Source: Flectonema sp. DT1601
Taxonomy: Eukaryota > Euglenozoa > Diplonemea > Diplonemida > Diplonemidae
Reading direction: 5' to 3'
Length of the DNA stretch: 64,000 bases
NCBI GenBank assembly: GCA_964019425.1
Contig: OZ025803.1
Coordinates: forward strand, 485,001 to 549,000
The translations under genes and the position numbers were made by a program. Shown here piece after piece: positions 56,468 through 64,000 of this stretch. Numbering within the stretch: the first letter of the stretch is position 1; each line of letters opens with the position of its first letter. The notes beneath the pieces were generated by a model. It was not told where the DNA came from. It saw nothing but the letters and a program-made list of their open reading frames with translations, and did not search any database.

Positions 56468-57838
56468 TCACTTCTTCTTCTGATTAATAACATCTCGAGT
56501 TATACCGATGGCATCTCCAAGAAAAAATCGAACAAAATTATCACCACGAATAGGTCCAGCAGCGTACAATGATCTCACCTGTGAGATTAAAACTTTAGAA
56601 GTCCAGTCATCAGCTGGGATTTGAACTTTTCTGTCAATGAGACGTGAGGCGTTTTGAATCGCTTTTTGAGTATCAGAATCAAAGAATGAAAAGTCAGGAA
56701 GCGATCCAATCATGATGAAAACTCTCATTGAAGAGGAGTTTTCATCAATTTGAATCTGTCGTTTCTCACCAGATACTGCTGTCCGATCTATGACAACACT
56801 GTTTTCTGTAATAGAAGTTACAACGCTACTTGGATACGAACGATAGTTACTTCGCTTTGACATACCAGTCATATGTTGATACAGAGAATAGTATTCATTA
56901 TACACATCAGAGGGTGTATTAAACTTTTCACCAATAAAAGTTTTATCAGCTTCAGTTCTAAAGACATGATGAATTGTCACTGAGTCATCAACAGTTGCAA
57001 TGAAGTCAGCAGCTGAAAGACCTGCACCTACAACAACAATAGAACTTCCTTCCTTTAAGTCAGTCACACCTCTGTAAGAAACATGTTTTAAATGCTCTCC
57101 AGGTACATTTAGTTTTCTTGGGATATCATACATGCCATTAGCGAGTACAATGTTTCGAGTTCGGAATGACTTCCCCAGGTTTGTTTCTACTTCCCAGTAG
57201 GATTCCTGTTCACCATCAAGGTTGAATCCTTCAGGTGTGAATTTAGCTTTCGATACGGTTTCGTAATTTAAGAAATGATCATCAATCCCCATTACTTCAG
57301 GATAGTTTTTATAAGTTTCAGCAATCTCTCCTCTTGGTGGACGTGGGTGATCAAACCAACGTTGATGTGATGATCCAGGAAGACGCATCCAGTGACCTGG
57401 TGATGCTGCTGGCATGTTTGGTGGCATTGTTGCCCAACTACCTCCGGGAGTTGCGGCTCCGATTGCTAATACTTTTAAGTTTGTTGGGGTGTTTGTGTAT
57501 CGAAGACAACACATTGAAGCAGTTCCCCCTATATCAGCAAAAGGATGATTAATATAATCAAAATACTGTGCCATTGGATGCTTTGACCTAGTTGGTGAAT
57601 GAGAGAACTCTGACATTACTAAGTCATCAGTCCTAAGATCTCTCAAAAGATCTGAACTGGCTTCCGCCATTCGACTGTTCATCATTTCATCAAATTGTTT
57701 AACCGGATGAGATCCCTTTTGGTATCTCGCTGATACCTTTCCTGTCAATTCCCCAACAAGAGCCATACCAGCAGGTCCATTTCCAATTACTAAGACGTCA
57801 AGGATTAAATTACATACTGCGGGCATCTTATCAAACAT
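56468..57838 (-). CDS. OSGIN-like flavin-dependent oxidoreductase
   Basis: 456 residues, single exon. It has an N-terminal FAD-binding motif VIGNGPAGMALV (about residue 16). The segment ATPGGSWATMPPNMPAASPGHWMRLPG corresponds to the GGSWxxM...WMxLPG signature of oxidative-stress-induced growth inhibitor (OSGIN) proteins. A second dinucleotide-binding motif is IVVVGAGLSAADFIA (about residue 265), and the end (RFFLGDAIGITRDV) is typical of the family. These are predicted FAD/NAD(P)H monooxygenase-like enzymes; the animal members are linked to cell-death control, and their chemistry is poorly known. A GTGAGT donor overlaps the stop, so an extra exon cannot be excluded. The acceptor TTCACTCTAAAATAG is 10 bases upstream. 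Confidence 0.88.
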   Translation of the reverse strand: MFDKMPAVCNLILDVLVIGNGPAGMALVGELTGKVSARYQKGSHPVKQFDEMMNSRMAEASSDLLRDLRTDDLVMSEFSHSPTRSKHPMAQYFDYINHPFADIGGTASMCCLRYTNTPTNLKVLAIGAATPGGSWATMPPNMPAASPGHWMRLPGSSHQRWFDHPRPPRGEIAETYKNYPEVMGIDDHFLNYETVSKAKFTPEGFNLDGEQESYWEVETNLGKSFRTRNIVLANGMYDIPRKLNVPGEHLKHVSYRGVTDLKEGSSIVVVGAGLSAADFIATVDDSVTIHHVFRTEADKTFIGEKFNTPSDVYNEYYSLYQHMTGMSKRSNYRSYPSSVVTSITENSVVIDRTAVSGEKRQIQIDENSSSMRVFIMIGSLPDFSFFDSDTQKAIQNASRLIDRKVQIPADDWTSKVLISQVRSLYAAGPIRGDNFVRFFLGDAIGITRDVINQKKK

Positions 57839-58006
57839 AATTTAATCCTATTTTAGAGTGAACGTTGTTTAGTTATAATAAATAGTATTCGTGTGAATAA
57901 ACCTCTGATTTCGGAAAAAATGAAAAGACAGAAGTCTTTCTCCGACTATAATAAAAACATAATTAAGATATGATACGAAACGTTAACGTTGGTGTAAATG
58001 AAGTTT

Positions 58007-59071
58007 TTAGATGACAAGAGATCGTAGTCGACGTCTCTTTTTTCTAACATGAGAGATGAGCCAGTCAACTAGAAAGTGTAATGTCACTTGTTTGCGGACT
58101 TGGTTTTCAAAATTACATAATTTTCGAAGATCAAAACTATTTCGTCTTCTAAATAAGACTTTCTGTTCTAATTGAGTTGTGTAGTTACGAGACAGTTGTT
58201 CACTTTGGATAACTTCTTGCTGTTCTTGAATAGTAATCTGTACGACAACATCCGAGTCAGTCGTCGGGGAATAACTATTTCGGGGAGTTGTCACTTGGTG
58301 TCGTTGCTTTCGGACAATAGAAGACAACTTGGACTTTGCAAAACAAATAATCGTACCGGCAGACTCGTAGCGCTGGTTGTGAATAAATCTCGCAATCGCT
58401 CCGACACTATCCTCGTTACTCAAGTCTGCTATACGAAGTTGTTTCTTTCTCTCTACATTTCTCTTCAGAATACGAATGATTCGATTAACTAACTTGTCAG
58501 CTTGTCTCTGAAGTCTGAATTGTTTTAATTCCGTTCGATTTCTCTTCGCAATTTCTAAATTCATTTGAACTTCCCCTCGACTTCGGAACCATTTTTGAAT
58601 AACAATCGCAGACTGGTAACGAATTTGTGAATTCTCTGCCGTCTTTTTCTCATATCGCAGCTGTCTTACCGTTAGCCTTGCTTGTTGTCGTCTTGCGAAT
58701 GATTGAATTTTAACACAAGCTCGAGACTTTGGAGTTCGAGGTATAATATAGATTCTATCCTGCCTTACTTTAGATTGTTGTGGAGGATGTGGTATTTGTG
58801 TGTTGGTCTCTTGAACAGGTGTCTTGTAATCACATGCGTACCACTTTACAAGTCTTTTTAGATTAATAATATGCGACAAGTCGGGTACCTTCTCTTTCCA
58901 GTTACCACTCACTTTATTGAAAGGATCGTTATCATTATAAGTTCGTAACACGTCTCTCATGGTGCTTTTATTCCAACGTTGGGCTCTTAGTTTCCAATCT
59001 TTGACGATGGCAACTCTTTTTTCCATTTCGTCTATCATTAAAATATTTATCCAAACAAGTAGTTTTGACAT
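58007..59071 (-). CDS. IQ-motif basic protein (unknown)
   Basis: 354 residues from MSKLLVWINILM. The first AGs after the poly-T tract (CATTTAAGTCAG) are about 20 bases upstream; the frame is open 57 codons beyond that but in low-complexity sequence ahead of the acceptor. Two IQ-like motifs occur, CVKIQSFARRQQARLTVRQL (about residue 115) and AIVIQKWFRSRGEVQ (about residue 155), suggesting calmodulin binding. The rest is strongly basic and helical. Possible axonemal or cytoskeletal protein; no family named. Confidence 0.75.
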   Translation of the reverse strand: MSKLLVWINILMIDEMEKRVAIVKDWKLRAQRWNKSTMRDVLRTYNDNDPFNKVSGNWKEKVPDLSHIINLKRLVKWYACDYKTPVQETNTQIPHPPQQSKVRQDRIYIIPRTPKSRACVKIQSFARRQQARLTVRQLRYEKKTAENSQIRYQSAIVIQKWFRSRGEVQMNLEIAKRNRTELKQFRLQRQADKLVNRIIRILKRNVERKKQLRIADLSNEDSVGAIARFIHNQRYESAGTIICFAKSKLSSIVRKQRHQVTTPRNSYSPTTDSDVVVQITIQEQQEVIQSEQLSRNYTTQLEQKVLFRRRNSFDLRKLCNFENQVRKQVTLHFLVDWLISHVRKKRRRLRSLVI

Positions 59072-59456
59072 TTTTGATGTGACATTAGCTGACTTAAATG
59101 GAATTATAATTATTCGGGGTATAATATAGTTTTGGGAAGGGTTGATTTTTTTTTTTTTATTAAAAAAAAAAAAAAAACTTAAACTTGTAGATTTCTTCAA
59201 AAAAATATAATTATTTTGAAGTAGTGTAAATATACTTTTCACAAATCAGATATAATTACAAGTCAGGTATGACTAACTGTCTCCTTGTTGTTGTTGTCGT
59301 GTGTTTTTATGTTTTCATAAAACAACAATAAAAGATACAATTAGAACGCAAAGACTTGTTGATCTGCTTGTAATGAATGACTCCCAACACTAACAGGTAG
59401 GATACAACTGAGGCTACAGCCGGAAAATGAAAACTCCTTTTGAATGAGTTAACCAC
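59072..59456. other. Intergenic, no feature seen
   Basis: Contains the acceptor and poly-T tract (minus strand) for the IQ protein gene near 59090-59175; the rest is AT-rich spacer. Confidence 0.45.
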
Positions 59457-59669
59457 TCAGACATTTCTAGCATCAATCTGACTCGCAAGATTTAAAAACG
59501 TCGGTCTCGCAGGACCATCATAATGCGGCGTTGATCCAACTGGAGGAAGTGAATGAACTCGAACACCAGGTGGTAATCGTTTCCCATCAGGTCCTATCTG
59601 ACCTTGAGAAGTAGCAGTGTGATGATGATGATGATGACCACTCGACTGATTCGAATGTGATGCCGGCAT
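59457..59669 (-). CDS. Small His-rich protein (unknown), possibly a 3' exon
   Basis: 70 residues with a six-His tract (residues 12-17), then a Pro/Gly-rich tail (KRLPPGVRVHSLPPVGSTPH). The ATG comes directly after an acceptor (AACTAAATCAG). Upstream, 59755-59823 would be a 23-codon exon in the same phase (TDISYVIIYHHLLLY...), ending at a GTAAGA donor. A mini-exon MFLKAEELF before a GTATGT donor at about 59974-60009 is also in phase. The full gene may therefore have three exons and about 102 residues, or these may be 3' exons of the gene at 60023. Boundaries are uncertain. Confidence 0.5.
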   Translation of the reverse strand: MPASHSNQSSGHHHHHHTATSQGQIGPDGKRLPPGVRVHSLPPVGSTPHYDGPARPTFLNLASQIDARNV

Positions 59670-60022
59670 CTGATTTAGTTATAAAGACTTTAGAAAATAG
59701 AACTCATAATAAATTAGATAAAACAAATCTAACAGTTCCTTCTAAAGTTCTTACCGTATCATCCTCATTGTGTGACTTATAAAGTAAAAGATGATGATAA
59801 ATTATAACATAACTAATATCCGTCTGAGTAACTAACAAGAATTGAATACTTTGTAAAAAGTATTATTATTAAAGGTCACTGCGATAACTAACTTGATGAG
59901 AACAAGAAAGTAATTATACGAGAACAGGGTTCCCATCTAATGAGTAGCTGATCAATACCAATATCTGATATCACAACATACGAAAAGCTCTTCAGCTTTA
60001 AGAAACATAACTAAGAGAACTG

Positions 60023-61576
60023 TTAACGAGGAGACTCTGGAAGAAGATGTCGGGGTGAATCATTTCCACTAATCGCAGCTCGTGTTCTGTGAGGAAACCC
60101 TCTGGGACTACTACGAACAGGACTACGAGGACTAGTCTCTCTTGAGTGAGATGTTCTTCTTTCTGAAGCATCCAACTCAGTGATCTCATCTCTGTCAGCT
60201 TCATCAAACTGAGGAAGGTCTTTCACCGAATATAAAGTCGGAGGCTTTACTGGTTCTTCTATCCTCAGCCCTCCTTCAATATTCTGTAATAAACTTGATA
60301 GTTCCATACTACGAGACTTAGCGAACTGTTTATTAACACGAGCCCTCCCTTCGAGTAAGACTTGTTCAGAGATTGTTTTATCTTCTAAGTCTTCAGTTAT
60401 TTGAACCATTTTAAGTTTCGGGACCGCATTACTCATCAGTTGGTCGTAACTCGCTGCTTTGGCAAACCAACGGCGATCTCCCCTGTGACTTGATTCTTGT
60501 AAAACTTGTTCTGAAAGGATCGTATCATTAACCGTACGAAGTGTTGAGAGAGGTGATGGCTGAGGTGTTGCACCAACTGTTTTAAGTTGAGGGATACATC
60601 GAGGAGATGATGGTGCTTCTGAAGTCTCTTGGAGATTTTCTGAACAAGAGGAGTGAGCAGAAGAGCTTGAACTTTGTTCTTCATTGTCTTGCGTATCGCA
60701 ATCTAGTTCTTCACGAGAATAATGACATGAAGAAATTGGTGAGATTCTACCTGATCCAGGTCCAGGAAATGTCCCAGCTCCCTGTGAAGGAAGTACCGAC
60801 ATCGAAGGTTGGGTTGGTAATGATGTGAGATTATTATTTAAAGTTCTTATTTCAGATCTCAGTTCTATGATAGTCGCTTGTGCCATACGAAGATCTCTTC
60901 TCAGTTCAATATTCTCTTTGACGTCAACACTACTCAAATGATCTTCTAATTCTTGTACTCGTTTTCTAACAAAGTTTAGAGTGAGTCTCAGAGCACTCTG
61001 TACTTCTGGAGTGTCAACAAGTTCAGCTGGGAGACCATCCTCAATGGTTGCTTCGGAGAGGGAAATTTCATCGAGGATTTGATTCCATTCTCGATCAGCC
61101 TGCAGGTTGATTTTTAATCGAACGCGTGTTTCAGCGACGATTAAGTCTGCCCACCTACCTGCAAAGAAGTTTCCAACATCACTTCTGTAGTCAACTATTA
61201 AGTTACTCAGTTTCGATTCCTGCATTTCATACAAACTCTCGCGAAGTGTTTTTTCACGATCTTCTGTGAAGGACAACAATAAAGAAGCAGTCTCACTATT
61301 CATATGTGATTTGGTCTGAGTGTTTCTAGTATCTCTGGCGGTAGTTTTCTGTGCGATTGTTAATGGAGGAATTCTTTTTGACTTGATAGGTGTTGGAAGG
61401 TTTTTGCCTTCTGTTTTCACTAATTCCAATGCAGTTATGGTTGGCCGTCCATTTCGAACAGTGTTTCGGTATTCAAGAGCTAAGAGCACGTCCAAATCAT
61501 TTAAAGTGTTTTCAGTAATCTCATTACTGGAGACTATAGCAGAAGGTAGCGCTGATAACCGCTTTGTCAACAGCAT
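60023..61576 (-). CDS. Coiled-coil protein with disordered C-terminus (unknown)
   Basis: 517 residues, single exon; the ATG follows the acceptor CCCCCCATTAG by about 17 bases. Residues 95-265 are helical (FTEDREKTLRESLYEMQESK, VRLKINLQADREWNQIL, ENIELRRDLRMAQATIIELR). The rest is Ser/Pro/Glu-rich, with repeated ISEQVL segments: ILSEQVLQES, then TISEQVLLEG, each followed by a [RW]-F-AK motif about 10 residues later. Those repeats may be short binding motifs. No family is recognised. Confidence 0.78.
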   Translation of the reverse strand: MLLTKRLSALPSAIVSSNEITENTLNDLDVLLALEYRNTVRNGRPTITALELVKTEGKNLPTPIKSKRIPPLTIAQKTTARDTRNTQTKSHMNSETASLLLSFTEDREKTLRESLYEMQESKLSNLIVDYRSDVGNFFAGRWADLIVAETRVRLKINLQADREWNQILDEISLSEATIEDGLPAELVDTPEVQSALRLTLNFVRKRVQELEDHLSSVDVKENIELRRDLRMAQATIIELRSEIRTLNNNLTSLPTQPSMSVLPSQGAGTFPGPGSGRISPISSCHYSREELDCDTQDNEEQSSSSSAHSSCSENLQETSEAPSSPRCIPQLKTVGATPQPSPLSTLRTVNDTILSEQVLQESSHRGDRRWFAKAASYDQLMSNAVPKLKMVQITEDLEDKTISEQVLLEGRARVNKQFAKSRSMELSSLLQNIEGGLRIEEPVKPPTLYSVKDLPQFDEADRDEITELDASERRTSHSRETSPRSPVRSSPRGFPHRTRAAISGNDSPRHLLPESPR

Positions 61577-61861
61577 GATGTCGAGTGACTGCTAATGGGG
61601 GGGGGGTACTATTTCATTTAGATTTCCTGTAGAAGTAAAATACATAAAAACTCAATAGAAATTAATTACCCCTCAAGTAGATGTGGCGGCCCTGATTGTG
61701 ACAGGTTTCCTGTCTACGAAAATGCAGTCGCACCACACAAAAAGAAATAAGAATATATATAAAAGAAAACATGAAAGAGAAAAAAGAAAAAAAAGTAAAA
61801 TCCGTGTGCTTCTCCTTCTGCTTTTTTCCACTGGTCAGAAGCTTGGCTCATTGTCACGAAG

Positions 61862-62374
61862 TCAGATTAGATTCTGCTTTACTCGGGATAACTTGATACT
61901 AATATTAAACGGAAAGCAACTTGAAACTGCCAAAAACGAGAATAGGGTTCGGCCAAACCTGGTTGCAATATAAGAAATCAACAGTTGGTATCGATAGAAA
62001 ATCCCACATGTGCTGTCGAATATGGGGATTACTCGGGATATATAATTCTCCTTTGTCGATAAACCACCAAGTAACCGTAAGCAACGTTCTTTAAAGGAAT
62101 GTCTGTAGTGTGGCCTTATTGAATTCCATTCATAGAGGGCATTAGAAAAAAGAAAAAGTAAAGAAAACAGATCAACTAAAACTGCTTTTTTTACAATAAT
62201 AACAATTGCAGGGTTTGGTGTGTCTAGTGGTAAGGTAACTTTTTGCCATTCTTCATCAGAGAGAAGAATAAGGGCTTTTTCGATTTTCTTGACAGCAAAT
62301 ATAAAATTTGAAATAAATTCCAAACAACGTAATTCGATAACAAAAATATGAAAAATAAAAATGGAGCACATCAT
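61862..62374 (-). CDS. Candidate orphan gene, hydrophobic N-terminus
   Basis: 170 residues from MMCSIFIFHIFVIEL. The open frame is long for this AT-rich setting and is preceded by one of the best acceptors in the window (CTATTTTTTTACTTCCATTCATTCTTTCAAAG). A hydrophobic N-terminus could be a signal peptide or anchor. There is a more polar middle (SDEEWQKVTLPLDTPNP), a hydrophobic stretch (AVLVDLFSLLFLFS) and a basic C-terminal part (RPHYRHSFKERCLRLLGGL). No homology is recognised. Phe and Ile are unusually frequent, so an artefact of AT-rich sequence, or introns hidden within, remain possible. Confidence 0.42.
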   Translation of the reverse strand: MMCSIFIFHIFVIELRCLEFISNFIFAVKKIEKALILLSDEEWQKVTLPLDTPNPAIVIIVKKAVLVDLFSLLFLFSNALYEWNSIRPHYRHSFKERCLRLLGGLSTKENYISRVIPIFDSTCGIFYRYQLLISYIATRFGRTLFSFLAVSSCFPFNISIKLSRVKQNLI

Positions 62375-62648
62375 TACTACTTTAGAAGTGCTACAGAACA
62401 ATTTCGTCTTTGAAAGAATGAATGGAAGTAAAAAAATAGAACAAAGTAAATAATAACAGAATATTACCAGCTGTGATTTCGGAGTTAGCCGAAAGTTTTT
62501 TTTTTTCGCGTTTTTTTTCTCGGGTCATGAAAACCCGAATAACGACTCATCGCTACGTTCCTAAACTAAACATAAAAGGGGCTTGAAGACAAGAGAGCAA
62601 ACAGTGAAAAAAAAAGGACTGGATGACTACATTCATACCCATGCTTCC

Positions 62649-64000
62649 CTAAGGAATGAACTCTGCGACACAGTCGAGAATCTGGGGCATGATTGATTTC
62701 TCTCGACAAACAAATGCAACCTTCCTAATAGCACCTTTAGACTCTTTACTGCGAGTAGAAAACTTTCGGAGACAAACAGAACGATGCTGATGGTCGGCAA
62801 TCTGTTTTAATTTTTATTATTTAACCACTCGACTCGAATGTAACTAACCTTTCAAAAACAACAACTAACATACCTCCTGTAGAATAAGCTGCTCTGTCAT
62901 ATCGTGTCGCTTACTCCGTTGGATGGGTGTTTCTGGTGGGTCATCAGGACCAGGTGACTTAATACGCTTCTCTACTTCAGGGTTTAATTTAACTTCTGCA
63001 ATTGGTTCTCCATCGCTGTGGCACAGTCTCGCTCCTGTTTTGAAGAATGGCAGTTCGAGTAGCTCAGCTATATCAGCTCTCTTTTCAGGATTCAGAACTA
63101 ACATTCTCTTTAGAGCTTCAACACAGTCAGCGTCGGCTCCTTTAAAGAACATTGAGAACTCAGTTCCTATCCGTCTTCCTCTCTTTACTTCATTCTCTTT
63201 ATGTTTAGCGACGTATTGATATGCAGCTTTAGTTGAAAATGGCTTTACCTCTTCTGGGTTAGGGACACCCGTTAAGAGGAAGATGTATTCCATCTGCTCT
63301 CTTGAGGACTTGCCAGGAAGGAATGGAATTAGTTTAGGAGCGACTAGTTCACCAATTACACATCCAAGAGACCAGATGTCTACTTTCTCTCCGTTGTAGT
63401 TACCAAGTCCATGACCAAGAATTAATTCAGGAGCTCTATAGTATCGAGTAACAACATAATCAGTCAACTGAGCAGCCTGTTCATTAGTATCTGAAATCGT
63501 TTCATTATGAGACCGCGACAGACCAAAATCAGAAACCGCTACTCGAATCCGAAGTGGTGGACCAGCGTAGCCAGCTGGTGGTGGACTCATGTCTAGGAAA
63601 TCTTTTTCTTCATTGTTATTATTGAGGAATACCTGCTTTAGATCTCTCCAAAGAGCTCCAGCGTTGCAAGGTTCTACAAAAGAATCTCCATCCCAACCAT
63701 GACGGTCAAGAATAGGAAGAATTACTTCTGGTGATGAAGAGATGGCTTCCCTAACTGCTTCTACAGAAACATCTGATTGAAGTTTCTCAACAGATTTAGG
63801 CATCCGCATGCGAGATATTTGCTCTCCTTCGAAGATGGATTCGTTTTCCGCGACTGGTTGGTACAAAATATTCTTCGTAGCTAAATCTCTATGAAGTGCC
63901 CCTCCGCTATGTAAATATAACAATCCCCTCAGCATCTGATATCCAATCATAGAAACAGTTTGATGTGGGACTGGTGTACTTATTGCTGAGGGGTCGTCTT
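62649..64000 (-). CDS. MAP kinase-like protein kinase, 5' end outside window
   Basis: Exons 62874-64000 (open to the window edge) and 62649-62801 join in phase across GTATGT...AAAACAG. Seen in order: LLYLHSGGALHRDLATKN (catalytic loop), DFGLSR, LTDYVVTRYYRAPELILG, KVDIWSLGCVIGELV. The TDY triplet fits the T-x-Y activation site of MAP kinases, with the RYYRAPE context of CMGC kinases. Two oddities: the catalytic loop has Ala where Ser/Thr kinases have Lys, and about 113 residues, not about 16, separate it from DFG. Exon 2 adds a Lys/Arg-rich 50-residue tail (CLRKFSTRSKESKG). The N-lobe is not visible. Confidence 0.88.

Noticed and set aside
62865-62873. Stop of the kinase at the end of LILQE-VC
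   Set aside because: The codons after GAG are a GTATGT donor; splicing to 62801 keeps phase and adds a basic tail.
1-64000. LTR retroelements, LINEs or virus-like genes
   Set aside because: I saw no reverse transcriptase, integrase, capsid or polymerase motifs and no long direct terminal repeats.

Overview
This window is nuclear DNA from a unicellular, flagellated eukaryote, most likely a euglenozoan outside the classical trypanosomatids (a diplonemid-like lineage is my best guess, moderate confidence). All 27 protein-coding genes that I support lie on the minus strand across the full 64 kb, as in the directional gene clusters of Euglenozoa. Nearly every start codon is preceded, on the coding strand, by a pyrimidine-rich tract and an AG 5 to 90 bases before the ATG, as expected for trans-spliced leader addition. 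Eight genes also have ordinary short cis-introns (about 45 to 110 nt in most cases; donors GTATGT, GTTTGT, GTGAGT, GTATTT, GTAAGT; acceptors mostly CAG), which argues against a trypanosomatid. Several proteins resemble families I associate with kinetoplastids (CCCH fingers with a CxxC motif, and proteins beginning with an FETYGR-type PH-like region). The genetic code is standard, with TAA, TAG and TGA all used as stops. The organism assignment is inference; no rRNA or spliced-leader gene is visible.

Layout in coordinate order (transcription runs right to left). 0-2.9 kb: the 3'-truncated gene of a histone stem-loop-binding protein, a 1.1-kb foldback DNA transposon with 9-bp target duplications, and a membrane-anchored unknown. 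2.9-9.7 kb: a gene-free stretch of homopolymer runs that contains a striking array of paired hairpins at 3.68-4.51 kb. 9.7-16.2 kb: a CCCH zinc-finger protein, a SEN2-like tRNA-splicing endonuclease, the axonemal inner-arm dynein light chain p28 and two unknowns. 18-26 kb: a coiled-coil/PDZ/C2 protein, a protein disulfide isomerase, a 0.7-kb inverted-repeat element carrying tRNA-like Pol III boxes, and an NXPE/PC-esterase-like membrane protein. 27-35 kb: several unknowns, a DEP-domain protein and a secreted tyrosinase. 35-37.8 kb: gene-free with hairpins. 37.8-45.4 kb: a six-exon CCCH protein and a large helical-repeat protein. 46-53.5 kb: two paralogous PH-like/coiled-coil proteins. 53.8-57.8 kb: a MAPR/cytochrome-b5-like secreted protein, a membrane-anchored prokaryotic-type AdoMet decarboxylase (SpeD) homologue and an OSGIN-like flavoprotein. 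58-64 kb: an IQ-motif protein, unknowns and a MAP-kinase-like kinase cut by the window edge.

The genes do not form an obvious pathway; co-orientation probably reflects polycistronic transcription. The points most worth following are the SpeD homologue with an N-terminal membrane anchor and altered cleavage-site residue, the hairpin array with compensating base changes, and the two non-autonomous inverted-repeat elements. Exon boundaries were read by eye and could be off by one or two bases.
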